DNA of 64,000 bases from Caulobacterales bacterium (lineage in GTDB: Bacteria > Pseudomonadota > Alphaproteobacteria > Caulobacterales > Caulobacteraceae): assembly GCA_016183935.1 (NCBI GenBank), contig JACPDR010000019.1, positions 1 to 64,000 of the forward strand. Direction: 5' to 3'. Position 1 is the first letter of the stretch; the number at the start of each line of letters is the position of its first letter. The translations under genes were made by a program, and so were the position numbers. The notes beneath the pieces are model-generated. The model ran no database searches and was not told where the DNA came from. It saw nothing but the letters and a program-made list of their open reading frames with translations. Below are positions 8,881 through 16,829 of the stretch, one piece after another.

Positions 8881-9446
8881 ACGATCTGGAAGCCCGGCTG
8901 ACGGCGATCGTCCGCGCCGATCCGGGTCTGATGCATGTGCTGACCACCGTGCGCGGCCTGGGCCTCGACGACTGGCGGGTGTTCTCCGGCGCCGTCTACC
9001 AGAGCGTCTGGAACGCCGTGACCGGTCGGCCGGCGGGCTACGGCATCCGCGACTACGACCTCGGCTATTTCAATCCGGACGTCAGTTGGGAGGCCGAGGA
9101 CGCCGTCATCAAGTGCGTCGCCGCCGCCTTCGAGCCGCCGTTCCGCGACATGGTCGAGGTCCGGAACCAGGCCCGCGTCCATCTATGGTTCGAAGGCAAG
9201 TTCGGCGAACCTTACGAGGCCCTGACCGGCACGGACGAGGCGCTCGCCCGCTTCGTGGCCCCGGCCTTTGCGGTGGGCGTGCGGCTGGAGGCGGACGACA
9301 CGATCAGCGTCGCCGCGCCGTTCGGGCTGGAGGACGTGTTCTCGCTCACCCTTCGCCCCAATCCGCGGCGGCCCCTGGCGAAGGGATGGGGCAGGGCGGT
9401 CGGGAACGCCACGGCCCGGTGGCCCGAGCTGAGGATTGCCGAATGA
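8877..9446 (+). CDS. Nucleotidyltransferase-family protein (DUF925 / NTP_transf_6)
   Basis: A 189-residue protein with the family pattern: FSGAVYQSVWNAVTG near residue 40, the metal-binding RDYDLGYF near residue 60, and NQARVHLWFEGKFG near residue 100. These proteins resemble nucleotidyltransferases, but no substrate has been firmly assigned. The ATGA overlap with thiD (8877-8880) and another ATGA with the next gene put it in the thiD transcript. Confidence 0.82.
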   Translation: MNDLEARLTAIVRADPGLMHVLTTVRGLGLDDWRVFSGAVYQSVWNAVTGRPAGYGIRDYDLGYFNPDVSWEAEDAVIKCVAAAFEPPFRDMVEVRNQARVHLWFEGKFGEPYEALTGTDEALARFVAPAFAVGVRLEADDTISVAAPFGLEDVFSLTLRPNPRRPLAKGWGRAVGNATARWPELRIAE

Positions 9447-10039
9447 AGCAACTCCTGATGACAGCCCTGGTCGGCGTGGCTCTTCTTGGGGCCGGCGGGG
9501 CTAAGGCGGAGTGCCGGGACGCCGACGCCACCATGCTGGCGCTGCCCCTGCACGAGTTCGACCAGACCGAGCAGGGCTGGCGGTCGCTGGCTGTGGAAGG
9601 TTGCGAACGGCAGGCAGCGGAGGCGATCCGGCAGTACCGGGACCTCAACGCCGCCACCTTGGATGAAAGCGCTGATACCCTGATCTGGCATGAGGGCCAG
9701 ATGCGCGCCTCTGCCGGAGAGACCGACGAGGCTATCCGGCTGATGTTGGAGAGCCGGGAGCGGGAGGCGGATGAGTTCCGCCCCTATACCGACGCCACGA
9801 TCGCCTTCCTGCGGCGGGATCGCGAGGCCCTGATCGTGGCTCGCCAGCAGCTGGTTTCACTGCCGGTGCCGGAGGCGTTCGCACGGGCCGCGGCTCGCTA
9901 CGCCGAGACCTACCCTGAACTGCCTCCGCTGAGCTGGCCCCTGAATCTTCACGTCGTGGACGGCCTGATCGCCTGTTTCGACCAACCTTACAGGGAGGCC
10001 TATAGTTGCGCGGCTTCCATCGCCGGGGATGAGGACTGA
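9443..10039 (+). CDS. Secreted (periplasmic) protein of unknown function
   Basis: I do not recognise a family. The 198-residue protein starts with a clear signal peptide ([21 protein letters not shown], cleavage near AKA-EC). The mature part has four cysteines (ECRDAD, EGCERQ, IACFDQ, YSCAAS), which could form two disulfides in the periplasm, and is otherwise helical, somewhat like a solitary TPR-type repeat ([20 protein letters not shown], then [14 protein letters not shown]). The start at 9443 forms an ATGA overlap with the gene before it, and its TGA overlaps the PhzF ATG. A secreted protein in an otherwise cytosolic metabolic operon is unexpected. Confidence 0.75.
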   Translation: MKQLLMTALVGVALLGAGGAKAECRDADATMLALPLHEFDQTEQGWRSLAVEGCERQAAEAIRQYRDLNAATLDESADTLIWHEGQMRASAGETDEAIRLMLESREREADEFRPYTDATIAFLRRDREALIVARQQLVSLPVPEAFARAAARYAETYPELPPLSWPLNLHVVDGLIACFDQPYREAYSCAASIAGDED

Positions 10040-10854
10040 TGCGCCAGTGGACCGTCGACGCCTTCGCCGCCGCGCCGTTTCGGGGCAATCCCGCCTGCGT
10101 GGTCGAGCCGTTCGACCAATGGCCGGACGACGGCTGGATGCAGGCGCTGGCGAAGGAGAACAACCAGGCCGAGACCGCCTTCCTGCTGCGCACCGACGAT
10201 CCTGGCCGGTTCGGGCTGCGCTGGTTTACGCCGGGACGCGAGGTCGACCTCTGCGGGCACGCCACGCTCGGCTCGGCTCATGTGCTGGTGACGGAACTCG
10301 GGTCCGACGTCGCGGCCCTGACCTTCGACACCCGTTCCGGTCCGCTGATCGTGCGCCGCGCGGGCGAGGGCTACGAGATGGATTTCCCGGCCAACATGCC
10401 GCGACGGACCGGCCCCGTCGCGGGACTGGCCGAGGCGTTGGGCGCCGAGCCGGTCGAGGTCTGGGCCGGACGTTATCTGGTCGCGGTCCTCGCCGACGCC
10501 GCTGCGGTGCGGGCCCTGCGCCCAAACATCGCCGCGCTGACCCCTCTGCGGGGCGAAGCGGGTGAAGCGGGCGAGGTGATCGTTTGCGCCGATGCGGACG
10601 CCGGCGACGATGTCGATGTGATCGACCGCTTCTTCGCGCCGGGCTGCGGCGTCGACGAGGATCCGGCCACCGGTTCGGCCCACTGCATCCTGGGACCCCT
10701 GTACGCCGACCGGCTGGGGCGGCCCGACGTGCGGTTCCGGCAGGTGTTCCCGGGTCGCGGCGGCGATATCGAGACCGAGACCCGGGGCGACCGGGTGCTG
10801 CTGCGCGGGCGGGCCGTGACGGTCATCGAGAGCCGGCTCCGCATCGCCCCATAG
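10039..10854 (+). CDS. PhzF-family isomerase/epimerase
   Basis: A 271-residue protein of the PhzF fold (two diaminopimelate-epimerase-like halves). The acid base is Glu45 in NQAETAFLL. Further signatures are [19 protein letters not shown] and [16 protein letters not shown]. PhzF itself isomerises a phenazine precursor, but most homologues outside phenazine clusters have unknown substrates, and no phenazine genes are present here. It is the last gene of the thiD operon (TGATG at 10037-10041) and is followed by a hairpin. Confidence 0.88.
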   Translation: MRQWTVDAFAAAPFRGNPACVVEPFDQWPDDGWMQALAKENNQAETAFLLRTDDPGRFGLRWFTPGREVDLCGHATLGSAHVLVTELGSDVAALTFDTRSGPLIVRRAGEGYEMDFPANMPRRTGPVAGLAEALGAEPVEVWAGRYLVAVLADAAAVRALRPNIAALTPLRGEAGEAGEVIVCADADAGDDVDVIDRFFAPGCGVDEDPATGSAHCILGPLYADRLGRPDVRFRQVFPGRGGDIETETRGDRVLLRGRAVTVIESRLRIAP

Positions 10855-10858
10855 GAAA

Positions 10859-10886
10859 GGGGCGCCGCCCTTGCGGACGACGCCCC
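10859..10886 (+). terminator. Hairpin between convergent genes
   Basis: GGGGCG (10859-10864) pairs with CGCCCC (10881-10886), with further pairing inside the loop (CCG with CGG). It lies just after the PhzF-family gene and before the end of the leftward gene at 10917. Confidence 0.5.
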
Positions 10887-10916
10887 TCGGACCTTCCGGG
10901 GAGGAAAGGTCAGGCC

Positions 10917-11297
10917 TTACCAGCGACGATCGTCGCGGTCGCGGCGCTCGATACGGACCTGCACGGCCAGGCGGTCGTAGCGGCGGTCGAGATCGTTGCG
11001 CTCCCAGCGGGTCAGGCCGCCGCGCATATAGCTGTGCTCGAGCCGGACCAGGCGGTTCAGCTCATTCTCCAGCCGGCGGCCCTCGCGGCGGCTCAGCGAG
11101 CCGTTGCGCAGGCCGACGTTGATGCGGCGATCCAGCTGGTGCTTCCGGTTGCTGATCGACTGCCAGCCGCCGCGGTTCTGCTCGTAACGGTCGTTGCGAT
11201 CATGGCGATCGTAGCGATCGTAATTCTGGGCGGCGGCGGGAACCGCGACGGACGCCGCGGCGATGGCCAGCACGGGGATGAGGGCTTTCTTCATCAT
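10917..11297 (-). CDS. Small arginine-rich secreted protein (paralogue of the gene at 32087)
   Basis: A 126-residue protein with a signal peptide (MMKKALIPVLAIAAASVAVP, cleavage after AAAQ). The mature part has a Tyr/Asp/Arg-rich linker (NYDRYDRHDRNDRYEQ) and then a helical domain with LSRREGRRLENELNRLVRLE and YMRGGLTRWERNDLDRRYDR. The same helical pattern occurs in the protein at 32087-32488, so the two form a local paralogous family of unknown function. The start at 11297 (or 11294, the second Met) follows an AAGGATAA ribosome site; longer in-frame starts lack a signal peptide. It is probably periplasmic. Confidence 0.78.
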   Translation of the reverse strand: MMKKALIPVLAIAAASVAVPAAAQNYDRYDRHDRNDRYEQNRGGWQSISNRKHQLDRRINVGLRNGSLSRREGRRLENELNRLVRLEHSYMRGGLTRWERNDLDRRYDRLAVQVRIERRDRDDRRW

Positions 11298-11535
11298 CGG
11301 TCTTATCCTTCGCGTTCGACGCGGCCGGACTGGCTGCGTTGAACCGAACAAGACGACTTTCCGGCTGAGCCCGATCTGAACGGCTTGTGTCAGCTTGCGT
11401 TCATGTCGATGACAACGCATCCATGCGCCGCCTCGCGCGCGTGGAAATGGACGACGAGGGGCGGCGGGAACAGTGAAATATGTCTACACTCGCCGTTCAG
11501 CCGTCGTTCAGAGCCTGGGGCCTAGACCGTCGCCC

Positions 11536-11922
11536 ATGACCCGGATGCCCGTCTACATCCTCGCCGCCCTGCTCGCCGCCGCGCCCCTCTCCGCGGCGGC
11601 GCAGGATCGTGGCGACCGCGCGGAGGCGAGGCAGGAGCGTCGCGCCGCCGCCCAGGAGCGCGACGATCGCCCTCGCGCCGACAATCGCGGCGGAGGTGAT
11701 CGCCAGAGCGAGCGGCCCTCCCCCCGCAGGGAACAGTCGGACGACCGCCCCCGCATCAGCGTGGGCGGCGCCGTTCAACGCGCTTCGGCCGGCCGCCCCG
11801 GCCGCTTCCTGGGCGCCAGCAACCGCGGCGACACCATCGTGGTCCGTTGGGAGTATCCCGGCGGCCGCGTCGCGGACATCATGGTGGACGGCCGCACCGG
11901 CCGGGTGATCGGAGAACGCTGA
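11536..11922 (+). CDS. Secreted PepSY-like protein next to a two-component system (FeuN-like position)
   Basis: A 128-residue protein with a signal peptide (MPVYILAALLAAAPLSAAAQ), a low-complexity Arg/Asp/Glu linker and a C-terminal beta-rich segment (RGDTIVVRWEYPGGRVADIM, then DGRTGRVIGER) like a half PepSY domain. The start at 11536 gives the signal peptide; a longer frame from 11473 does not. It abuts the response-regulator ATG (TGA then ATG, no gap). In Sinorhizobium a small periplasmic protein, FeuN, is encoded just before feuPQ and restrains the FeuQ kinase. The position and compartment match, but orthology is inferred. Confidence 0.72.
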   Translation: MTRMPVYILAALLAAAPLSAAAQDRGDRAEARQERRAAAQERDDRPRADNRGGGDRQSERPSPRREQSDDRPRISVGGAVQRASAGRPGRFLGASNRGDTIVVRWEYPGGRVADIMVDGRTGRVIGER

Positions 11923-12603
11923 ATGCGCGTGCTGCTTGTCGAGGACGACGCCGACCTGTCGCGCCAGCTGAAAGGCGCGCTCTCCGACGCCGGCTACGCC
12001 GTCGACCACGCCGCCGACGGCGAGGAAGCCCACTTCCTCGGCGACACCGAGCCCTATGACGTCATCGTGCTCGACCTCGGCCTGCCCAAGATCGACGGCG
12101 TGTCGGTGCTTGAGCGCTGGCGTCGCGAGGGCAAGACCACGCCGGTGCTGATCCTGACCGCGCGCGGCGCCTGGTCGGACAAGGTCTCGGGCTTCGACGC
12201 CGGGGCCGACGACTATCTGACCAAGCCGTTCCACACCGAGGAGTTGCTGGCCCGGCTGCGCGCCCTGCTGCGGCGCTCGGCCGGCATCGCCTCGTCGACC
12301 CTGTCGTGCGGCGGCCTGCGACTGGACCCCCGCGCCGCCCGGGCCAGCGTCAACGGCGAGCCCCTGCGCCTGACCTCGTTGGAGTATCGGCTGCTGCACT
12401 ATCTGATGATGCACCAGGGCCGGGTGATCAGCCGCACCGAACTGGTCGAGCACCTCTACGACCAGGACTTCGACCGCGATTCCAACACCATTGAGGTCTT
12501 CGTCGGCCGGCTGCGCAAGAAGATCGGTCCTGACCGGATCGAGACGGTGCGCGGTCTCGGCTATCGCCTGACGCCCCTGCCCGGGGAGAGCGAGGGGACG
12601 TGA
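11923..12603 (+). CDS. OmpR-family response regulator (FeuP/PhoP-like)
   Basis: A 226-residue regulator. The receiver domain has the acidic pair in LLVEDDADL, the phospho-acceptor Asp51 (VIVLDLGLPKIDG), Thr in LILTARG and Lys in DYLTKPF. The C-terminal OmpR winged helix reads LTSLEYRLLHYLMMH and SNTIEVFVGRLRKKIG. Its TGA overlaps the kinase GTG by two bases. Position ahead of a kinase and ccmI matches feuP in rhizobia, which controls cyclic-glucan export genes. The regulon here is unknown. Confidence 0.9.
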   Translation: MRVLLVEDDADLSRQLKGALSDAGYAVDHAADGEEAHFLGDTEPYDVIVLDLGLPKIDGVSVLERWRREGKTTPVLILTARGAWSDKVSGFDAGADDYLTKPFHTEELLARLRALLRRSAGIASSTLSCGGLRLDPRAARASVNGEPLRLTSLEYRLLHYLMMHQGRVISRTELVEHLYDQDFDRDSNTIEVFVGRLRKKIGPDRIETVRGLGYRLTPLPGESEGT

Positions 12604-14072
12604 CCGACGGCGCGGGGGGCTCTGTCGACACTGCGGCGGCCCACGAGCCGCGAACCTGGGGCCGCTGGTTCGGACGCCCGGGGCGGAGCCTGACGCGGCG
12701 CCTGATCTGGCTCGCCTCGGCCTGGATCGTTCTGGCCCTGGTCCTGACCGGCTGGGTGTTGACCAACCAGTATCAGGAATCTGCGCTGCGGCGGCTCGGC
12801 AACGTGCTCGCCGATACCATCGACCAGGTCGTTCTGGTCACCAACGCCCGACCCGACGGCGTCCTCACCGTCGGCGACGTCCTCGACGACCGCACCCTGG
12901 CCGCCCTCTCGGGAAAATACTGGGCCGTGGCCGAACCGGGAGCGGATGGCCGGCTGCGCATCCTCGTGCGGTCGCCCTCGCTGGCCGGCGAGAGCCTGAC
13001 CATTCCGGGCGACCTGCCGGATCGCCTCGCCGGCGCGCGGGGGGCGGTCATCAGCTACAACGATCCCGACGGCCTGCGGCCGGGCGGCGAGGGCCCCCTG
13101 GGCGCGCCATTGCGGGTCGCCGCCAGCATGAAGCAACTGCCGGGCCGGACCGCGCCGGTGGTGTTCCTCGCGGGCATCGATCGCTCGAACATCGACCGCG
13201 ACACCCAGCAGTTTGCGACCTTCACCTGGACCGCGCTGCTGATCCTCGGCCTCGGCCTGGTGATCGCGGTCTTCCTTCAGGTGCAGATCGGCCTGCGTCC
13301 GCTCTACGCCCTGCGCAACGAGATCGCCGACGTGCGCAAGGGCAAGGCGGCCCGTATCGCCCGCAGCTATCCGCTCGAGATCCAGCCGCTGGCCGAGCAG
13401 GTCAACCGGCTGCTCGACCACAACCAGGAGACCGTCGAGCGCCAGCGCACCCACGTCGGCAACCTGGCCCACGCCCTCAAGACGCCGCTGTCGGTGATGC
13501 TGGCCGAGGCCGGAACCAAGAAGGGCCCGTTGCCGGACATGGTGCGCAAGCAGACCGAGGTGATGAAGGCCCAGGTCGACCACCACCTGCGCCGCGCCCG
13601 CGCCGCCGCCCGCGCCCAGATGCTCGGCGAACGCACCCCCATCGCCGAGGTGCTGGACGAGATGGCGGTGATGCTGGAGCGGGTGTTCGAGGAGAAGGGC
13701 GTGGTCATCGACTGGCGCGCGCCCGACGACCTGGCCTTCCGCGGCGAGCGCCAGGACCTGCAGGAGCTCCTCGGCAATCTGATGGAGAACGCCTGCAAAT
13801 GGGCGAAACGGCGGGTGCGCGTCTCCGCCGGGCCGACCGGACTGGGCCAGATGGTGGTGGTGGTCGAGGACGACGGGCCGGGCCTGCCGGAAGAACAGCG
13901 CGAAGCCGCCCTGCTGCGTGGCTCCCGCATGGATGAGACCACCCCCGGCTCGGGTCTCGGCCTGTCGATCGTGGTCGAGCTCACCCGCGCCTACGACGGG
14001 CGGATATCGCTGGCCGACAGCGATCTCGGCGGGCTGAAGGCCATGCTGGAACTGCCCGCCGCCGAGGCCTGA
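12600..14072 (+). CDS. Sensor histidine kinase (FeuQ/PhoQ-like)
   Basis: A 490-residue inner-membrane kinase. Transmembrane segments lie at about 36-56 and 207-227, flanking a periplasmic sensor domain of about 150 residues. A HAMP-like linker follows, then the H-box with His291 (GNLAHALKTPLSVM), the N-box (LMENACKWAKRRV), and the G-boxes (VEDDGPGLP, TPGSGLGLSIV). The HALKTP H-box is the PhoQ-type variant. The GTG at 12600 overlaps the regulator stop. It is likely modulated by the secreted protein encoded at 11536. This is an inference from the FeuN-FeuQ precedent. Confidence 0.88.
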   Translation: MTDGAGGSVDTAAAHEPRTWGRWFGRPGRSLTRRLIWLASAWIVLALVLTGWVLTNQYQESALRRLGNVLADTIDQVVLVTNARPDGVLTVGDVLDDRTLAALSGKYWAVAEPGADGRLRILVRSPSLAGESLTIPGDLPDRLAGARGAVISYNDPDGLRPGGEGPLGAPLRVAASMKQLPGRTAPVVFLAGIDRSNIDRDTQQFATFTWTALLILGLGLVIAVFLQVQIGLRPLYALRNEIADVRKGKAARIARSYPLEIQPLAEQVNRLLDHNQETVERQRTHVGNLAHALKTPLSVMLAEAGTKKGPLPDMVRKQTEVMKAQVDHHLRRARAAARAQMLGERTPIAEVLDEMAVMLERVFEEKGVVIDWRAPDDLAFRGERQDLQELLGNLMENACKWAKRRVRVSAGPTGLGQMVVVVEDDGPGLPEEQREAALLRGSRMDETTPGSGLGLSIVVELTRAYDGRISLADSDLGGLKAMLELPAAEA

Positions 14073-14153
14073 CCGATTGTCGGATAGCGGATATTAACCC
14101 CACCGGGGCAGTATGGCGTCGGCTGGCGATTTGGTCGGTCGCGAGGTGTCTGA

Positions 14154-15521
14154 ATGTCGGGGCTGTCCGCCGCCCATCGTATCGCTTTGGCCGCTCTGAT
14201 CGAGCAGGCCCCCGACGACATGCTTGTGAAGCTGTCGTCGGTGGCCACGGCCCTGCCCGGCGCGCGGGCGCTGGAACTCGGCGACATGCTCGCGGAGGAG
14301 ACGCGCGACCGGACGCGCCGTCGCCTCGTGATGGCCCCGCTGCTCCCGATGTTCAGGCCGCGGGCGGACGGCGTCGAGGCGATGACCTTTCCCGCCGCCG
14401 TCCTGCCCCGCCTGTGGAAGGCCGCCTCCGCGCGCGAGCCCGCCCTGCTGCCCCGGCTCGACCGGGATGAGGCCGACGCCATGGTCGTCGCCGTCGCCGA
14501 TCGCGTCTGCCTGGCCGGCGCCGCGGCCGTGCGCGACCGTCCCGACTTGATCTGGCCCGCGGACCTGGAGCCGGAGCGCCGGGAGCGCGGTCTGGCCGAC
14601 CTCGCCGCCTGTCTGGACCTGGCGCACCTCGCCCGGCGCGGCTTGCCGTCGCTGGAGGTTTGGCTGAAGCGGCCGGACGGCGATCAGATCGCCGTGCTGC
14701 GCCTGCTGCTCAAGGATTGCGCCGGGATCCACCTCGACGGCGCCCAGCGGGTGCTCGAGATGCTGTTCTCGCACCTGGACGACGCCGTCCTGATCCTCCG
14801 CATCATCACCCAGAGTTCCTGTTCGTCCGCCGAGGAGGGCTTCCTCAGCGCCTCGGAACTGTCCGGATTCATCGAACGTCTGATCGCCGGCGTCGATACG
14901 CGGGTGGCGCGGATCGCGGCGTTCCGCCCCGGCTCGGATCTCGCCGCCGTCGATCCGGTGATCGAGGATCTGACCTGGTGCGCCAACGTCCTCAGCGAAT
15001 TGGACGTGACCCTGACGCTCAATCCGCTCAGCGTCTGGGGCAAGTCGGTGCGCGACGCCCGGGTCAGCCTCTCCGGCCAGTTGTCCGCCTTCCTGCGCGC
15101 CGCCGACCGGGCCGTGGACAAGGCCTTGCCGCTGGAGCGCGTGCAGATTTCCGGCCGCATGACCCGCAAGTCGCCGCAGCTGACCGCGCCGGTCCAGGGC
15201 GAGACGGTGCAGGCCGCCCGCAATCTGCTGAAACTCGTCGGCGCCGTCCGCGGGCCCGCCTCCACCTTCGGTGCGGAGTCCGACCGCAAGCTGCTGGTCG
15301 ACTCGTTGATCGGTCGCCTGACCGACTACGCCGACCAGGCGCTGCTCCTCGTCAACGACGGCGAGGCGCCGGATGAACTCAACGCCCTGCGGCTGGTCGA
15401 GCTGGCCGCCCGCTGCCTCGATCTGATCGACGCCCGCCCGGTCGCGCGCACGGTGCGTCGCCGCGCCGCGGTCGCCGGAGGCGGCAAGGGCGGGTCCAGG
15501 CCCTCGTCGCGAGCCGCCTGA
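14154..15521 (+). CDS. Unrecognised 455-residue helical protein between the kinase and ccmI
   Basis: I cannot place this protein in a family. It is predicted soluble and almost all helical, with no signal peptide or membrane segment. Visible features are a leucine- and alanine-rich N-terminal half, a short cysteine-containing segment (LKDCAGIHLDGAQRVLEMLF, about 185-205; QSSCSSAEEGF, about 220-230) and a basic, glycine-rich tail (RTVRRRAAVAGGGKGGSRPS) that could bind nucleic acid. It begins 81 bases after the kinase gene and ends 19 bases before ccmI, so it is likely read with one or both. The codon use matches its neighbours. Confidence 0.72.
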   Translation: MSGLSAAHRIALAALIEQAPDDMLVKLSSVATALPGARALELGDMLAEETRDRTRRRLVMAPLLPMFRPRADGVEAMTFPAAVLPRLWKAASAREPALLPRLDRDEADAMVVAVADRVCLAGAAAVRDRPDLIWPADLEPERRERGLADLAACLDLAHLARRGLPSLEVWLKRPDGDQIAVLRLLLKDCAGIHLDGAQRVLEMLFSHLDDAVLILRIITQSSCSSAEEGFLSASELSGFIERLIAGVDTRVARIAAFRPGSDLAAVDPVIEDLTWCANVLSELDVTLTLNPLSVWGKSVRDARVSLSGQLSAFLRAADRAVDKALPLERVQISGRMTRKSPQLTAPVQGETVQAARNLLKLVGAVRGPASTFGAESDRKLLVDSLIGRLTDYADQALLLVNDGEAPDELNALRLVELAARCLDLIDARPVARTVRRRAAVAGGGKGGSRPSSRAA

Positions 15522-15540
15522 TCGGCTACATCGCGCGGCG

Positions 15541-16362
15541 ATGACGATGTTCTGGATCATGAGCGCGTTGCTGGCGTCGCTCGCCGGCTTGCTGGTGCTG
15601 GCCGGCGCCCGCCGCGGCGCCGACGCGGGCGAAAGCGTGACCGTGTCTGCCGCCGCCGAACTGTCGGAGCTGGATCGCCTCAAGGCGCGCGGCCTGCTGG
15701 ACGAGGCGGGCTGGACCGCCGCCCGCGCCGAGGCCGGCCGCCGCATACTGTCGGCGCAACGCGAGGCGGCCCCGGCGCCCGCCGGCGCCGGCGACCGCTT
15801 CTGGGTGCTGGGCGGGATCGGCGTCGCCGTCGCCGGCGCGGTGGGCCTGTACATGCTGGTCGGCGCGCCGGGTCTGCCGGATCAGGCCTACGAGCGCCGG
15901 GTCGACCAGTGGGCGACCCAACTCGACGCCTTGCAGCCGCCGCAGATCGCCGCCGTGGTCGCCCGCGTCGTCGAGGAACGCCCCAACGATCATCAGGCCC
16001 TGACCATGCTCGGCGCCGCCCGTTTCCAGGCCGGTGATCCGATCGGCGCGGCCTCGGCTCTCCGGCGCGCCGTGGCCCTGCGCCCCGATGACGCCCAGAG
16101 CTGGGCCCGGCTGGGCGAGAGTCTGGTCCAGGCCAACGGCGGCGAGATCGATGGCGACGCCGAAGCCGCCTTTGCGCAGGCGCTGCGCCTCGACGCCGAT
16201 CAGCTGGGGGCCCGCTTCTTCCTCGGCGAGGCCGCGCTCGGCCGCGGCGACACGGCCCGCGTCCGCGAGATGTGGCTGCCGCTGATCGCCGCCCTCGATC
16301 CCGCCGATCCGCGCCGGGCCGATCTGGTGGCGCGCCTGCCCGTCGCCGGAGCCGCCTCATGA
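15541..16362 (+). CDS. ccmI: Cytochrome c maturation protein CcmI (CycH)
   Basis: CcmI carries apocytochrome c to the CcmF/CcmH heme-ligation complex. The 273-residue protein has an N-terminal transmembrane segment (about 4-23), a cytoplasmic loop with LDRLKARGLLDEAGWTAARAE, a second transmembrane segment (about 89-108) and a periplasmic TPR domain (about 135-260; for example DPIGAASALRRAVALRPDDA). It leads the ccmI-E-F-H operon in the order typical of Alphaproteobacteria, with ATGA overlaps at each junction. Confidence 0.9.
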   Translation: MTMFWIMSALLASLAGLLVLAGARRGADAGESVTVSAAAELSELDRLKARGLLDEAGWTAARAEAGRRILSAQREAAPAPAGAGDRFWVLGGIGVAVAGAVGLYMLVGAPGLPDQAYERRVDQWATQLDALQPPQIAAVVARVVEERPNDHQALTMLGAARFQAGDPIGAASALRRAVALRPDDAQSWARLGESLVQANGGEIDGDAEAAFAQALRLDADQLGARFFLGEAALGRGDTARVREMWLPLIAALDPADPRRADLVARLPVAGAAS

Positions 16363-16829
16363 GCTGGCTGCCGAAATCCCCGAAGGCGCGCCGCCGCCTG
16401 TGGGTCGTGATCGCCGTGGCGCCGGTGCTGGCCCTGGCCGTCGGCCTGTCGCTCTATGCCATGCGCGACAGCGTCACCTTCTTCTTCTCGCCGTCGGAGG
16501 CGACCCCGGACACGGCGCCGGCGGGGCGCGTGGTGCGGCTGGGCGGGCTGGTCGAGACCGGCAGCGTGGTCCGCGACGGAACCGGCCAGGTCGCCTTCGT
16601 GGTCACCGACAACGTGGCGGCCACGCGAGTGGTTTATCGCGGCGACCTGCCCGACCTGTTCCGTGAAGGGCAGGGGGTGGTGGCCCAGGGCGTCTTTCTT
16701 CCCGACCGGAGCTTCCGCGCCACCCAGGTTCTGGCCAAGCACGACGAAAACTACATGCCGCGCGAGGTCGCCGACCGGCTCAAGGCCAAGGGCGAGTGGC
16801 GGCCCGAGGCCGGAAAGCCCGCTTCATGA
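16359..16829 (+). CDS. ccmE: Heme chaperone CcmE
   Basis: CcmE binds heme covalently in the periplasm and hands it to CcmF. The 156-residue protein has one N-terminal membrane anchor (about 13-34), an OB-fold domain starting at VVRLGGLVETGSV and the heme-attachment motif VLAKHDENYMP with His128 and Tyr132. The ATG at 16359 overlaps the ccmI stop (ATGA); an upstream in-frame start lies inside ccmI and is not needed. Confidence 0.95.
   Translation: MSWLPKSPKARRRLWVVIAVAPVLALAVGLSLYAMRDSVTFFFSPSEATPDTAPAGRVVRLGGLVETGSVVRDGTGQVAFVVTDNVAATRVVYRGDLPDLFREGQGVVAQGVFLPDRSFRATQVLAKHDENYMPREVADRLKAKGEWRPEAGKPAS

Noticed and set aside
10039..10854. Phenazine biosynthesis locus, because of a PhzF-like gene
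   Set aside because: No other phz genes are present; PhzF-fold proteins are widespread with unrelated roles.
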